Position numbers and translations under genes: made by a program. Under the pieces are notes generated by a model. It made no database searches. It was given only the letters and a program-made list of their open reading frames with translations, and had not been told where the DNA came from. Shown piece after piece: positions 46,173-59,393 of a DNA stretch of 64,000 nt (the first letter of the stretch is position 1; each line of letters starts with the position of its first letter). Source of the stretch: Caballeronia hypogeia. Its GTDB lineage: Bacteria; Pseudomonadota; Gammaproteobacteria; Burkholderiales; Burkholderiaceae. The stretch covers positions 1 to 64,000 of the forward strand of contig NZ_FCOA02000010.1 of the NCBI RefSeq assembly GCF_001544875.2, in the 5' to 3' direction.

Positions 46173-47480
46173 TCAGTGCCGCGCTTCGCCGATCAGCGCG
46201 ACCGAGTCGAAGGCGCGCTGATTGGCCTGATGCCGCCGCATTACGAAGTACATCATCAGGCAGACGAACGAGCCGAACAGCACGATCACGAACTGGATCG
46301 GCACGTCGAGCCACACGAGCGCCGCGTAGAGGCACAGCATGATGAGCACCGACAGGTTCTCGTTGAAGTTCTGCACGGCGATCGAGTGTCCGGCGGAGAG
46401 CAGCACGTGCCCGCGATGCTGGAGCAGAGCGTTCATCGGCACGACGAAGAAGCCCGACAGGCCGCCGACGACCATCAGGAACACGTAGGCGATCAGCAGA
46501 TAGCCGGGGAAGTGCAGCCTGCCGAAGTAGATGCCCCAGTGCGCCGGAAACAGATGACGCGTGTAGAACGCCATGATCATCACGGCCAGGCCCATCAGGA
46601 TGCCCACCGGCAGCACCGTGAGCGAGCGCTTGAGCGGCACGCGCGCGGCCGCGAGCACCGCGCCCGCCGCGACGCCGACCGCGATCACCGCCTGCAGGAT
46701 CGCGGCCTGCGAAAGCGTCATGCCGAGCGAGACCTCGGCCCACTTCAAGACGATGAACTGCAGCGTCGCGCCCGCGCCCCAGAAGAGCGTCGTGACGGCG
46801 AGCGAGATCTGACCGAGCTTGTCGCGCCACAGGACGAGAAAGCAGTCGGCGAAATCGGTGATGAGCTTGATCGGTCGCGTTTCCTGTTTCGGATAGCGCG
46901 CGCCGGTGTCGGGAATGCGCAGGTTGAAGATCGCGGCGATCACGTACATCAGCATGATGACGAGCATCGCGGCTTCGGCGGGCGTGTTGATGCGCGGAAT
47001 GTGATACGACAGCAGATGACTCGCGATATGCGGGCTGATGAGCGCGCCGCCCATCACGGTGCCGAGAATGATCGAGCCGACGGTCGTGCCTTCGATCCAG
47101 CCGTTCGCGGCGACGAGCCGGTCGGCGGGCAGCAGTTCGGTGAGAATGCCGTACTTCGCCGGCGAATAGGCCGCGGCGCCGAAGCCGACGATGCCATACG
47201 CGAGCAGCGGATGCGCGCCGACGAGCATGGTCACGCAGCCGACCACCTTGATGGAATTGGTCACGAACATCACGTGACCTTTGGGCCGCGAATCGGCGAA
47301 GGCGCCGACGAAGGCCGCGAGAATCACGTACGACAGGACGAAGAACAGCTTGAGCAGCGGCGTCATCCAGTTCGGGGCGTGAAGGTCTTTCAGCAGTGCG
47401 ATGGCAGCGATCAGTAGAGCGTTATCGGCCAACGACGAGAAAAACTGCGCGGCCATGATGGTGTAAAAACCTTTTTTCAT
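46173..47480 (-). CDS. lplT: Lysophospholipid transporter LplT (MFS)
   Basis: The 435-residue major facilitator protein has about 12 membrane helices. MKKGFYTIMAAQFFSSLADNALLI is the usual LplT N-terminus, and SPAKYGILTELLPADRLVAANGWIEG is conserved. In E. coli LplT flips lysophospholipids inward for reacylation by Aas; aas is not in this window. The start at 47480 removes a non-membrane extension. It is divergent from alr and co-directional with thiM. Confidence 0.88.
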   Translation of the reverse strand: MKKGFYTIMAAQFFSSLADNALLIAAIALLKDLHAPNWMTPLLKLFFVLSYVILAAFVGAFADSRPKGHVMFVTNSIKVVGCVTMLVGAHPLLAYGIVGFGAAAYSPAKYGILTELLPADRLVAANGWIEGTTVGSIILGTVMGGALISPHIASHLLSYHIPRINTPAEAAMLVIMLMYVIAAIFNLRIPDTGARYPKQETRPIKLITDFADCFLVLWRDKLGQISLAVTTLFWGAGATLQFIVLKWAEVSLGMTLSQAAILQAVIAVGVAAGAVLAAARVPLKRSLTVLPVGILMGLAVMIMAFYTRHLFPAHWGIYFGRLHFPGYLLIAYVFLMVVGGLSGFFVVPMNALLQHRGHVLLSAGHSIAVQNFNENLSVLIMLCLYAALVWLDVPIQFVIVLFGSFVCLMMYFVMRRHQANQRAFDSVALIGEARH

Positions 47481-47761
47481 CTGATCCGAAGCTTTCCTCA
47501 CTGCGGGTGATCCGCCCCGGGCGCCTGATGAGCGCGCGGGCTTATGCCTTTCGAAATGGGTTGTGCGCACGGCTTTATAACACGAAAATAGGCGCATTCT
47601 GACTAGCAGTAATCTCGATCGCGCGATAAATGACACGATCGTGCACGAGATTCCTCGTAAGATACTGATTCGCAAGGCGTCCCGGCCGGCGCAGCAGGAC
47701 GTGTCCCGCTGTCGTATGCTCGCTATTTAGACCGCTCTCACTGCAATTCCACCACACGCTC

Positions 47762-48832
47762 ATGCCGCGCCCCCTTTCTGCAACGATCCACACCGCCGCG
47801 CTCGCGAACAACCTGGCCATTGCCCGCAAATACGCGCCGAAGTCCAAGATTTGGGCCGTCGTCAAGGCCAATGCGTATGGCCACGGGCTGGCCCGGGCGT
47901 TTCCGGGACTACGCGCAACGGACGGCTTTGGCCTTCTCGACCTCGAAGAAGCCGTGAAGTTGCGTGAATTGGGGTGGGCCGGGCCAATTCTTTTGCTCGA
48001 AGGCTTTTTCCGGCCCACCGACATCGACGTGATCGACCGCTATAGCCTCACGACCGCGGTCCATTGCGACGAGCAGTTGCGCATGCTCGAAATGGCGCGG
48101 CTGTCGAAGCCCGTCAACATCCAGCTGAAAATGAACAGCGGCATGAACCGGCTCGGCTACACGCCTGAGAAGTTCCGCGCCGCGTGGGAGCGGGCGCGCG
48201 CCGTGCAGGGCGTTGGTCAGATTACGCTCATGACCCATTTTTCGGATGCCGATGCGCCACGCGGCATCACGCATCAGCTGGAGGCGTTCGAGCGCGGCGC
48301 GGAAGGCATCGCGGGGGCGCGGAGTCTCGCCAATTCGGCGGCGGTGCTGTGGCATCCGGCGGCGCATTTCGACTGGGTGCGGCCCGGCATCATGCTGTAC
48401 GGCGCATCGCCTTCGGGCGTGACGGCCGATATCGCCAGCACCGGGCTCAAGCCGGCCATGACGCTGAAGTCCGAGCTGATCGCCGTGCAAACGGTCGACG
48501 CGGGCGGCAGCATCGGTTATGGCTCCACATATACAGCGGGTCAGTCGATGCGCATCGGCGTGGTCGCGTGCGGTTATGCGGACGGCTATCCGCGCGTGGC
48601 GCCGGAAGGCACGCCCGTGATCGTCGACGGCGTGCGTACGAAGCTCGTGGGCCGCGTGTCGATGGACATGCTCACGGTGGACCTGACGCCGTGTCAGGGC
48701 GCGGGCATCGGCTCGAAGGTGGAGCTGTGGGGCCCGAATCTGCCGATCGACGACGTCGCGGCCGCGGCCGGCACCATCGGCTACGAGCTGATGTGCGCGA
48801 TCGCGCAACGCGTGCCGGTGCGCGCGGAATAA
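47762..48832 (+). CDS. alr: Alanine racemase
   Basis: The 356-residue PLP enzyme makes D-alanine for peptidoglycan. [10 protein letters not shown] carries the PLP Lys35, [11 protein letters not shown] is conserved, and [26 protein letters not shown] contains the second catalytic Tyr. It is divergent from lplT and 47 bases ahead of radA. Confidence 0.95.
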   Translation: MPRPLSATIHTAALANNLAIARKYAPKSKIWAVVKANAYGHGLARAFPGLRATDGFGLLDLEEAVKLRELGWAGPILLLEGFFRPTDIDVIDRYSLTTAVHCDEQLRMLEMARLSKPVNIQLKMNSGMNRLGYTPEKFRAAWERARAVQGVGQITLMTHFSDADAPRGITHQLEAFERGAEGIAGARSLANSAAVLWHPAAHFDWVRPGIMLYGASPSGVTADIASTGLKPAMTLKSELIAVQTVDAGGSIGYGSTYTAGQSMRIGVVACGYADGYPRVAPEGTPVIVDGVRTKLVGRVSMDMLTVDLTPCQGAGIGSKVELWGPNLPIDDVAAAAGTIGYELMCAIAQRVPVRAE

Positions 48833-48879
48833 TAATCTTTCGCTCGACGCGAACCAAACGAATAACAGCAAGGCAATAC

Positions 48880-50265
48880 GTGGCAAAAGCAGCAAAGGCA
48901 AAAACGCTCTTCACCTGTAGCGAATGCGGCGGACAGTCGCCCAAATGGACCGGCCAGTGCGCCGCATGCGGAGCGTGGAACACGCTGGTGGAATCCGTGG
49001 AGCAGGCGCCTTCCGCGCATCGGTTCCAGGCGCTCGCGAAAAGCTCGTCGGTGCGCAAGCTCGCGGAAATCGAGGCGTCGGACGTGCCGCGCTTCACGAC
49101 CGGCGTCGGCGAATTCGATCGCGTGCTGGGCGGAGGTCTGGTGCCGGGCGGCGTCGTGCTGATCGGTGGCGATCCAGGCATCGGCAAATCCACGCTGCTC
49201 CTGCAATCGCTCGCGGAAATCGCGCGCGAGCGGCCCGCGCTCTATGTGAGCGGCGAGGAATCCGGCGCGCAGATCGCGTTGCGCGCGCAGCGTCTCGGCC
49301 TGATCGGCGGTGGTGGCGCGGCGGGCGATCTCGCGTTGCTCGCGGAAATACAGCTCGAAAAGATTCAGGCGACCATCGACGAGCAACGTCCCGAAGTCGC
49401 CGTGATCGACTCCATCCAGACGATCTACTCCGAAGCGCTGACGTCTGCGCCCGGTTCGGTCGCGCAGGTGCGCGAGTGCGCGGCGCAGCTTACGCGCATC
49501 GCGAAGCAGACGGGCACGTCGATCATCATGGTCGGGCACGTGACGAAGGAAGGCAGCCTCGCGGGACCGCGCGTGCTGGAGCATATCGTCGACACGGTGC
49601 TGTATTTCGAAGGCGACACGCACTCGTCGTTCCGGCTCGTGCGCGCGTTCAAGAACCGGTTTGGCGCGGTCAACGAACTCGGCGTGTTCGCGATGACCGA
49701 AAAGGGCTTGCGCGGCGTCGCCAATCCATCTGCGCTGTTTCTGTCGCAGCATGAGCAGAGCGTCGCGGGTTCGTGCGTGCTGGTGACGCAGGAAGGTTCG
49801 CGCCCGCTGCTGGTCGAAGTGCAGGCGCTCGTCGATACCGCGCATGTTCCCAACCCGCGCCGACTCGCGGTCGGTCTGGAACAAAACCGGCTGGCCCTGC
49901 TGCTCGCCGTGCTGCATCGGCATGCGGGAATTGCGTGTTTCGATCAGGACGTGTTCCTGAACGCGGTGGGTGGCGTGAAGATCACCGAGCCGGCAGCGGA
50001 CCTCGCCGTGCTGCTCGCGATCCATTCGTCGATGCGCAACAAGCCGCTGCCCAAGGGGCTCATCACGTTCGGCGAAGTGGGGCTGGCGGGCGAGATCCGG
50101 CCGTCGCCGCGCGGGCAGGATCGTCTGAAGGAAGCCGCGAAGCTGGGCTTCTCGGTCGCGCTGATTCCGAAGGCGAACGCGCCCAAACAAACGATCGACG
50201 GTCTGAAGGTGATTGCAGTCGATCGTATCGAGGAAGCGATCGACCGTGTCCGCGATCTCGAATGA
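48880..50265 (+). CDS. radA: DNA repair protein RadA
   Basis: The 461-residue protein promotes branch migration in recombination. It has an N-terminal zinc finger (C13, C16, C27, C30), a RecA-like ATPase with Walker A GDPGIGKST, the RadA-specific KNRFG motif, and a C-terminal Lon-like domain (VGLEQNRLALLLAVL, then EPAADLAVLLAI and FGEVGLAGEIR). The start is GTG 48880. It follows alr on the same strand. Confidence 0.95.
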   Translation: MAKAAKAKTLFTCSECGGQSPKWTGQCAACGAWNTLVESVEQAPSAHRFQALAKSSSVRKLAEIEASDVPRFTTGVGEFDRVLGGGLVPGGVVLIGGDPGIGKSTLLLQSLAEIARERPALYVSGEESGAQIALRAQRLGLIGGGGAAGDLALLAEIQLEKIQATIDEQRPEVAVIDSIQTIYSEALTSAPGSVAQVRECAAQLTRIAKQTGTSIIMVGHVTKEGSLAGPRVLEHIVDTVLYFEGDTHSSFRLVRAFKNRFGAVNELGVFAMTEKGLRGVANPSALFLSQHEQSVAGSCVLVTQEGSRPLLVEVQALVDTAHVPNPRRLAVGLEQNRLALLLAVLHRHAGIACFDQDVFLNAVGGVKITEPAADLAVLLAIHSSMRNKPLPKGLITFGEVGLAGEIRPSPRGQDRLKEAAKLGFSVALIPKANAPKQTIDGLKVIAVDRIEEAIDRVRDLE

Positions 50266-50461
50266 TTTCGCACGATCCGCGTCGAACGCATCGCGCAGCC
50301 GGTCTGATCGGACCCCTCGTAACGGGCCGTAAAAATCCGGTTGCGCAATGTAACCCAAGCGACGCGCGGTTTTCCTATCCTTACAGGGCTACGGACCCGG
50401 CCAACTTCGCCAAACGCATTCACACAGGCGAAGTGACCGGAAGGATCGAGAGGACCACGCA

Positions 50462-50725
50462 TTGAAACACGTAAAATCAACCCGGCCGAAGCCAGCGTTT
50501 CATCTGCGCGGATGCCGTGTCTCCGCGCCGCTGCAGCAGCCGTGGGGAAGCGGCTGCCGGATCGTCGAATGGATCGACGAGCATGGCCAGATCTCGCGCC
50601 GCGCGGTCGCGGCCGATGTCACCGAGGACGAGGTCGTCGCGACCATTCGCCATCACGTGACGGGCCGCAAGCACGTGCTCGTGGACGACGAGCGCGAGCC
50701 GCGCCAGGTCTTGCCGCGCCGCTAG
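50462..50725 (+). CDS. DUF2866 domain protein (TTG start)
   Basis: The 87-residue basic protein has the DUF2866 core FHLRGCRVSAPLQQPWGSGCRIVEWIDEHG followed by an RHHVTGRKHVL segment. It starts at TTG 50462, 6 bases after GAGAGGA; no upstream ATG is in frame. The family is largely restricted to Burkholderia relatives and has no known function. It converges with the CoA transferase gene, overlapping it by 4 bases. Confidence 0.75.
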   Translation: MKHVKSTRPKPAFHLRGCRVSAPLQQPWGSGCRIVEWIDEHGQISRRAVAADVTEDEVVATIRHHVTGRKHVLVDDEREPRQVLPRR

Positions 50726-51759
50726 GCGCTCTCACGCGTCGCGGAACGGAATAGCGGATGCGCCGCCGCTTCGGCGGGCGTCAGCACGGGAGCGACGCAG
50801 CAATCGAGCGGTTCGAGCAGCGCCATCCATTCGTCGAGCGTGCGCTCGCGAAAGAGCTCGGCGAGTTCCACCGATAGTCGCGCGGCGTCCGCGCCGCCTG
50901 TCGCCAGCCCAAGACTCCAGTGCCGCATGGCCCATTCCGGACGGCCGAGCGCTTCGCACAGCGTTTGCCAGAATTTCAATTCCAGCGCGCCCACCGCAAC
51001 GAACCGGTCGTCACGCGTGCGATAGACGTCGTAGCAGGGCGCGCCGCCGTTCAGGAGGCCCGCGCCCGGGCGCGTGCTCGCTTCGTTGGCATTGACGAGC
51101 GCGATATGCGCCATGACGTTGTGCGTGTGCGTCGCGTGCGTCATTGAAACGTTCAGGCAGCGTCCTTCACCGCCGCGCGCGACATGCCAGGCCGCGGCAA
51201 GTATCTCCATCACGGCCGAGAGCGCGCCGCCTAGCAGGTCCGCGAGCTGGAAGTTCGGCGCGACCGGCGTGCCGTCGCGCGCGGCGAGCTGATCGAGCAC
51301 GCCGGCATAAGCGATGTAGTTCAGATCGTGACCGGCCTTTTGGGCGAACGGGCCCTCGCTTCCGAAGCCCGTTATTGCGCAATAGACCAGCTTCGGATTC
51401 GCCTCGCGCAGTACGTCATAGCCGACGCCGAGCCGCGCCATCACCGATGGCCGGAAACTCTCGACGAGCACATCCGACTCGCGCGCGAGCGCGATCAGCT
51501 TCGCGCGGCCTTCTTCCGTCTTGAGATCCAGCGTGAGCTGCCGCTTGCCGCGATTGACGATGCGATAAAACGCGCTCGGCGTGCCGCTTTGACGATCGGC
51601 GTCGCTTTGCAGCATGGTGCGCGTGTAGTCGCCTTCGCCAGGCGGCTCGATCTTCAGCACGTCCGCGCCGAGTTCGGCAAGTCTCAGCGTGGCGATGGGA
51701 CCGGGCAGGAGGCGCGTCAAATCGAGTACGCGCAGGCCAGTGAGAGAAGGCGTCGTCAA
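50722..51759 (-). CDS. CaiB/BaiF family CoA transferase (alpha-methylacyl-CoA racemase-like)
   Basis: The 345-residue family III enzyme has GLRVLDLTRLLPGPIATLRLAELGADVLKIE at the N-terminus and the active-site Asp in AGHDLNYIAYAGVL. The latter segment and the length fit the alpha-methylacyl-CoA racemase branch. It acts on acyl-CoA; the substrate is unknown. The most sensible start is TTG 51759, because no in-frame ATG or GTG lies near the conserved N-terminus and longer frames enter the neighbouring gene. It lies 31 bases after the ABC-F gene. Confidence 0.82.
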   Translation of the reverse strand: MTTPSLTGLRVLDLTRLLPGPIATLRLAELGADVLKIEPPGEGDYTRTMLQSDADRQSGTPSAFYRIVNRGKRQLTLDLKTEEGRAKLIALARESDVLVESFRPSVMARLGVGYDVLREANPKLVYCAITGFGSEGPFAQKAGHDLNYIAYAGVLDQLAARDGTPVAPNFQLADLLGGALSAVMEILAAAWHVARGGEGRCLNVSMTHATHTHNVMAHIALVNANEASTRPGAGLLNGGAPCYDVYRTRDDRFVAVGALELKFWQTLCEALGRPEWAMRHWSLGLATGGADAARLSVELAELFRERTLDEWMALLEPLDCCVAPVLTPAEAAAHPLFRSATRESA

Positions 51760-51790
51760 GGGTTCGATCTCCGGTTGATTGTCAGCATGG

Positions 51791-53728
<1,938 letters not shown>

Positions 53729-53883
53729 GTCGAAATGGCGGCGAAAAGGGCGCGGCTGGGAAAGAAAGCGCTATTTTAGACCGGACGCGCCGCGCGGCAG
53801 GGGTCGTCCGTTCGGCCAATGGCAGGCGAGCGCGAGGCGGGGTAGCATCGCCAGACTTTCATCGAATTTTTTACGGAGCACCC

Positions 53884-54375
53884 ATGAGCGCAGCCAATGA
53901 AGGCATCTACGGCTTCTCGGCCGAAACCCTCGACGGCGCCACCGTCAGTCTGGACCAGTACCGTGACAAGGTGCTGCTCATCGTGAACACGGCGAGCGAA
54001 TGCGGATTCACCCCGCAGTACAAGGGCCTGCAGGACATCTACCAGCAACTGGCGGCGCGCGGCTTCGAGGTGCTCGGCTTCCCGTGCAACCAGTTCGGCA
54101 AGCAGGAGCCCGGTGATGCGGAGCAGATCGGCAGCTTTTGCGAGAAGAACTTCGGCGTCACGTTCCCGATGTTCGCGAAGATCGAGGTGAACGGCGCGAA
54201 CGCACATCCGCTCTACAAGTATCTGAAGGACAAGGAGCCCGGCCTGCTCGGCATCGAGGCGATCAAGTGGAACTTCACGAAATTCCTGGTCGACCGCAAG
54301 GGCAGCGTGGTGAAGCGCTATGCGCCGCAGACCAAGCCCGAGGCGATTGCCGAGGACATCGAGAAGCTGCTCTGA
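53884..54375 (+). CDS. Glutathione peroxidase (Cys-type)
   Basis: The 163-residue thiol peroxidase has NTASECGFTPQYKGL with peroxidatic Cys40, GFPCNQFGKQEPG with the Gln of the tetrad, and IKWNFTKFLVDRKG with the Trp and Asn. No selenocysteine is used. It reduces hydroperoxides, often with thioredoxin in this class. It is convergent with the cardiolipin synthase gene. Confidence 0.92.
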   Translation: MSAANEGIYGFSAETLDGATVSLDQYRDKVLLIVNTASECGFTPQYKGLQDIYQQLAARGFEVLGFPCNQFGKQEPGDAEQIGSFCEKNFGVTFPMFAKIEVNGANAHPLYKYLKDKEPGLLGIEAIKWNFTKFLVDRKGSVVKRYAPQTKPEAIAEDIEKLL

Positions 54376-54390
54376 CGTTCTCGCGGGCGT

Positions 54391-55881
54391 TTAGAGAATC
54401 GGCGAGAACAGCCGCGCGACGTGCATCGCCATGCGCCGCCAGAACGCGGCGCCGCGATAGTCGTTCGTGTCGATCTCGAACGCGTGGGCGAAGTCCGCGT
54501 TCAGCATCGCTTCCACCTCGCCGGCGAATGCGCGGTCCACGGTCAGCACCGTGATCTCGAAGTTCAGGCGAAACGAGCGGTTGTCCAGATTCGCGCTGCC
54601 GATGGACGCGGCGATATCGTCGACCAGCACGACCTTCTGATGCAGAAAGCCCGGCCTGTAGCGGAAGATGCGTACGCCGGCCTGCACCAGGTCGTACGCG
54701 AAGAGTTTCGAGGCGGCGAACACGACGTGATGGTCGCGCCGGCTCGGAATCAGAATGCGCACGTCCACGCCGCGCATCACCGCGAGCCTCAACGCCGAGA
54801 ACACGGCTTCATCGGGAATCAGGTACGGCGAAGTGATCCAGATGCGCTCGCGCGCCGCGTTGATCGCCTCCACGAAGAACAGCGAACAGGTTTCCTGCTT
54901 GTCCGCGGGACCGCTCGACAGCACCATGCAGTGCATGTTTTCGTCGGAATGCGGCGCGGGACCGAGCTCGGGCAGGCGCTGCGTCGCCCAGTACCAGTCT
55001 TCGGTGAAAACGAACTGGATGCTCGCGACCGCCGGGCCGCGGACCTCGACATGCGTGTCGCGCCAGGGCGAGAGCCGCGGATTGCCGCCGAGATACTCGA
55101 CGCCCACGTTATGCCCGCCGACGAACGCGCGCTTCCCGTCCACGACCACGATCTTCCGATGATTGCGGAAGTTGATCTGGAAGCGATTGACGAACTTGCG
55201 CTTGGTCGCGAACGGATGCGCCTCGACGCCGCCCGCGCGCAGCGCGCTCACGTAGCGATGCGGCAGGTCGAAGCTGCCGATGCTGTCATAGAGGAAATAG
55301 ACGCGCACGCCGGCCTGGGCTTTTCTGATCAGCGCGTCCTTGAGCATGTCGCCGAGCGCATCGGCGCGCACGATGAAGAACTGCACGACGATGTAACGCT
55401 CGGCTGCGGCGATCGCGTCCAGTATCGCGGCGAAGGTGGCGTCGCCGTTGACGAGAACGCGCACCGAATTGCCGCGCAGAAACGGCATGCCGGAGAGGCG
55501 CTGCAGCGTGCGGATGGTCGGGTTGCCGAGATAGGCGGCCGGTCCCGGCGCAATCTCGCCGCGCACCCCGGACGCGTCGACGAGCGGGGTGCTCTCGGGC
55601 GCGTCGCTGCGGGCGCCCGAGTCCCATTCGGCGGGCTTCGAGCGGCTGCGCAGGATTTCGCGTTCGAGGCGGCGCTCGTCGATGTATCCCGCGAACTTGC
55701 TGCGGCCGAGGAACAGATAGGGGATGAGCGTGAAATAGGGCATCGCCACGAGCGACACCGCCCAGGCCACCGCGCCCTGCGACGTGCGGGTGTTGATCAC
55801 GGCATGGATCGCGGCGATCACGCCGAGGACGTGGCAGGCCATGATGACCGTGCCTAGGTGTAGCCAGTCCGATGCTTGCAT
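54391..55881 (-). CDS. cls: Cardiolipin synthase (phospholipase D family)
   Basis: The 496-residue membrane enzyme has two N-terminal helices (about 5-28 and 33-55), then two PLD domains with HKD motifs in NHRKIVVVDGKRAFVGGHN and FLHQKVVLVDDIAASIGSANLDNRS. It condenses phosphatidylglycerol into cardiolipin. The start at 55881 is chosen for the MQASDWL N-terminus; ATG 55926 is possible. It ends the run of minus-strand genes that begins with dapC. Confidence 0.9.
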   Translation of the reverse strand: MQASDWLHLGTVIMACHVLGVIAAIHAVINTRTSQGAVAWAVSLVAMPYFTLIPYLFLGRSKFAGYIDERRLEREILRSRSKPAEWDSGARSDAPESTPLVDASGVRGEIAPGPAAYLGNPTIRTLQRLSGMPFLRGNSVRVLVNGDATFAAILDAIAAAERYIVVQFFIVRADALGDMLKDALIRKAQAGVRVYFLYDSIGSFDLPHRYVSALRAGGVEAHPFATKRKFVNRFQINFRNHRKIVVVDGKRAFVGGHNVGVEYLGGNPRLSPWRDTHVEVRGPAVASIQFVFTEDWYWATQRLPELGPAPHSDENMHCMVLSSGPADKQETCSLFFVEAINAARERIWITSPYLIPDEAVFSALRLAVMRGVDVRILIPSRRDHHVVFAASKLFAYDLVQAGVRIFRYRPGFLHQKVVLVDDIAASIGSANLDNRSFRLNFEITVLTVDRAFAGEVEAMLNADFAHAFEIDTNDYRGAAFWRRMAMHVARLFSPIL

Positions 55882-56004
55882 AAACGCGGAAGGTGGGAAG
55901 CGCCTCGCTTGACGGCGATTCGCCATATTACCCAAGCCTTCCGCGCGAAGTGTCGGCGAACGTCGCAACGAGGTCCGCGCGCTGCGAACTCCGCAACAAG
56001 CCGG

Positions 56005-56889
56005 TCAGGCAGGCAGGTCGGCGGCCTGGATCAGGAACACGTTGTCGTCGCCGGCGGAGGTCGAGAGCCATACGAGATCGAGGCCGCCGAGCGCCGCTTC
56101 CACGTTCGGGCGCTCGTTGCCGATCTCGACGACCAGCACGCCGTCCTCGGTCAGCCATTTGCCGGCTTCGCGCACGATGCGCCGCACCACGTCCATGCCG
56201 TCCGCGCCGCCCGCGAGCGCGAGTTCGGGCTCGTGCCGGTACTCTTGCGGCAGCGCCTGCATCGCCTGCGCGTTGACGTAGGGCGGATTGGTGATGATCA
56301 CCTCGTAGCGAGCCTGCGCCAGCGGCGCGTACAGGTCGCCCTCGAAGAGATTCACGCGCTCGTCGAGCCCGTAATCGTCGACGTTGCGGCGCGCGACCGC
56401 GAGCGCGTCCGCGGAAATGTCGACGGCATCGACATCGGCGTTCTCGAAGGCCTGAGCTGCGAGAATCGCGAGACAGCCCGAGCCGGTGCAGAGCTCGAGC
56501 ACGCGTGTGACGTGGTCCGGGTCGGCCACATAAGGCTGCAGGCCATCCTGCAGCAACTCGCCGATGAACGAGCGCGGCACGATCACGCGCTCGTCCACGT
56601 AAAAGCGGCGGCCGTGCATCCACGCTTCGTGCGTGATGTACGCGGCGGGAATGCGCTCCTTCGCGCGGCGTTCGATCACCTTCATCACGGCGTCGATCTC
56701 GTCGTCGAGCAGGCGCGCGTCGAGGAACGGGTCGAGCGTGTCGAGCGGCAGATGAAGCGTGTGCAGGATCAGATACGCGGCTTCGTCGTAGGCATTGGTC
56801 GAGCCGTGGCCGAAAGACAGACCCGCTTCGGTGAAGCGCGAAACGCCGAAGCGCAGCAGGTCGCGCACGGTAGTGAAGGGCAGCGCCAT
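56005..56889 (-). CDS. prmB: 50S ribosomal protein L3 N5-glutamine methyltransferase
   Basis: The 294-residue SAM methyltransferase has motif I VLELCTGSGCLAI and the Gln-methylase motif NPPYVNAQAM. It modifies a Gln of ribosomal protein L3. LRFGVSRFTEAGLSFGHG at the N-terminus is typical of PrmB, against HemK/PrmC. It lies 30 bases downstream of dapE on the same strand, a placement seen in relatives. Confidence 0.92.
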   Translation of the reverse strand: MALPFTTVRDLLRFGVSRFTEAGLSFGHGSTNAYDEAAYLILHTLHLPLDTLDPFLDARLLDDEIDAVMKVIERRAKERIPAAYITHEAWMHGRRFYVDERVIVPRSFIGELLQDGLQPYVADPDHVTRVLELCTGSGCLAILAAQAFENADVDAVDISADALAVARRNVDDYGLDERVNLFEGDLYAPLAQARYEVIITNPPYVNAQAMQALPQEYRHEPELALAGGADGMDVVRRIVREAGKWLTEDGVLVVEIGNERPNVEAALGGLDLVWLSTSAGDDNVFLIQAADLPA

Positions 56890-56919
56890 CGAAGGCTCCT
56901 TTTTATTGTCGGATTTAAC

Positions 56920-58514
<1,595 letters not shown>

Positions 58515-58516
58515 GA

Positions 58517-59344
58517 TCAGTCGCCTCGCAGCAGTTCGTTCAGGCCGACCTTCGCGCGCGTCTTGGCGTCGACCTTCTTGACGATCACCGCGCAATACAG
58601 GCTGTGCGAGCCGTCCTTCGACGGCAGATTGCCCGCCACCACGACCGAGCCCGCCGGAATGCGGCCGTACGTGACTTCGCCGGTTTCGCGGTCATAGATC
58701 TTGGTCGACTGGCCGAGATACACGCCCATCGAAATGACCGAGTTCTCTTCGACGATCACGCCTTCCACCACTTCCGAGCGCGCGCCGATGAAACAGTTGT
58801 CTTCGATGATGACCGGGTTCGCCTGCAGCGGCTCCAGCACGCCGCCGATGCCCACGCCGCCCGACAGGTGCACGTTCTTGCCGATCTGCGCGCACGAGCC
58901 GACGGTCGCCCAGGTATCGACCATCGTGCCTTCGTCCACATACGCGCCGATGTTGGTGTACGACGGCATCAGCACGACGTTCTTGGCGATGAACGAACCG
59001 CGGCGCGCGATGGCCGGCGGCACCACGCGGAAACCGCCCGCCGCGAAGTCTTCGGCCGTGTAGCTGGCGAACTTCGAGGGCACCTTGTCGTAGAACTGCG
59101 AGTAGCCGCCGGCGGGCATCGGCGCGTTGTCTTCCAGGCGGAACGACAGCAGCACGGCCTTCTTGAGCCATTGGTTCACGACCCATTCACCGTCGCGCTT
59201 CTCGGCGACGCGCATCTGGCCTTTGTCGAGTTGCTCGATCGCGTGCGCGACGGCTTCGCGGACTTCGGCGGGCGCGGCCTTGGGCGACAGCTCGGCGCGG
59301 TTGTCCCAGGCGGTATCGATGATGCTCTGAAGTTGTTGCGACAT
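58517..59344 (-). CDS. dapD: 2,3,4,5-tetrahydropyridine-2,6-dicarboxylate N-succinyltransferase
   Basis: The 275-residue left-handed beta-helix enzyme succinylates tetrahydrodipicolinate. Hexapeptide repeats run from about 110 to 235 (for example [14 protein letters not shown], and [23 protein letters not shown]). It lies between dapC and yffB in the DAP/lysine branch. Confidence 0.95.
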   Translation of the reverse strand: MSQQLQSIIDTAWDNRAELSPKAAPAEVREAVAHAIEQLDKGQMRVAEKRDGEWVVNQWLKKAVLLSFRLEDNAPMPAGGYSQFYDKVPSKFASYTAEDFAAGGFRVVPPAIARRGSFIAKNVVLMPSYTNIGAYVDEGTMVDTWATVGSCAQIGKNVHLSGGVGIGGVLEPLQANPVIIEDNCFIGARSEVVEGVIVEENSVISMGVYLGQSTKIYDRETGEVTYGRIPAGSVVVAGNLPSKDGSHSLYCAVIVKKVDAKTRAKVGLNELLRGD

Positions 59345-59393
59345 AGTTGGTATCTAGGATGGGTAGTTGGGCCGGCAAACACTCGGGAAAAGA

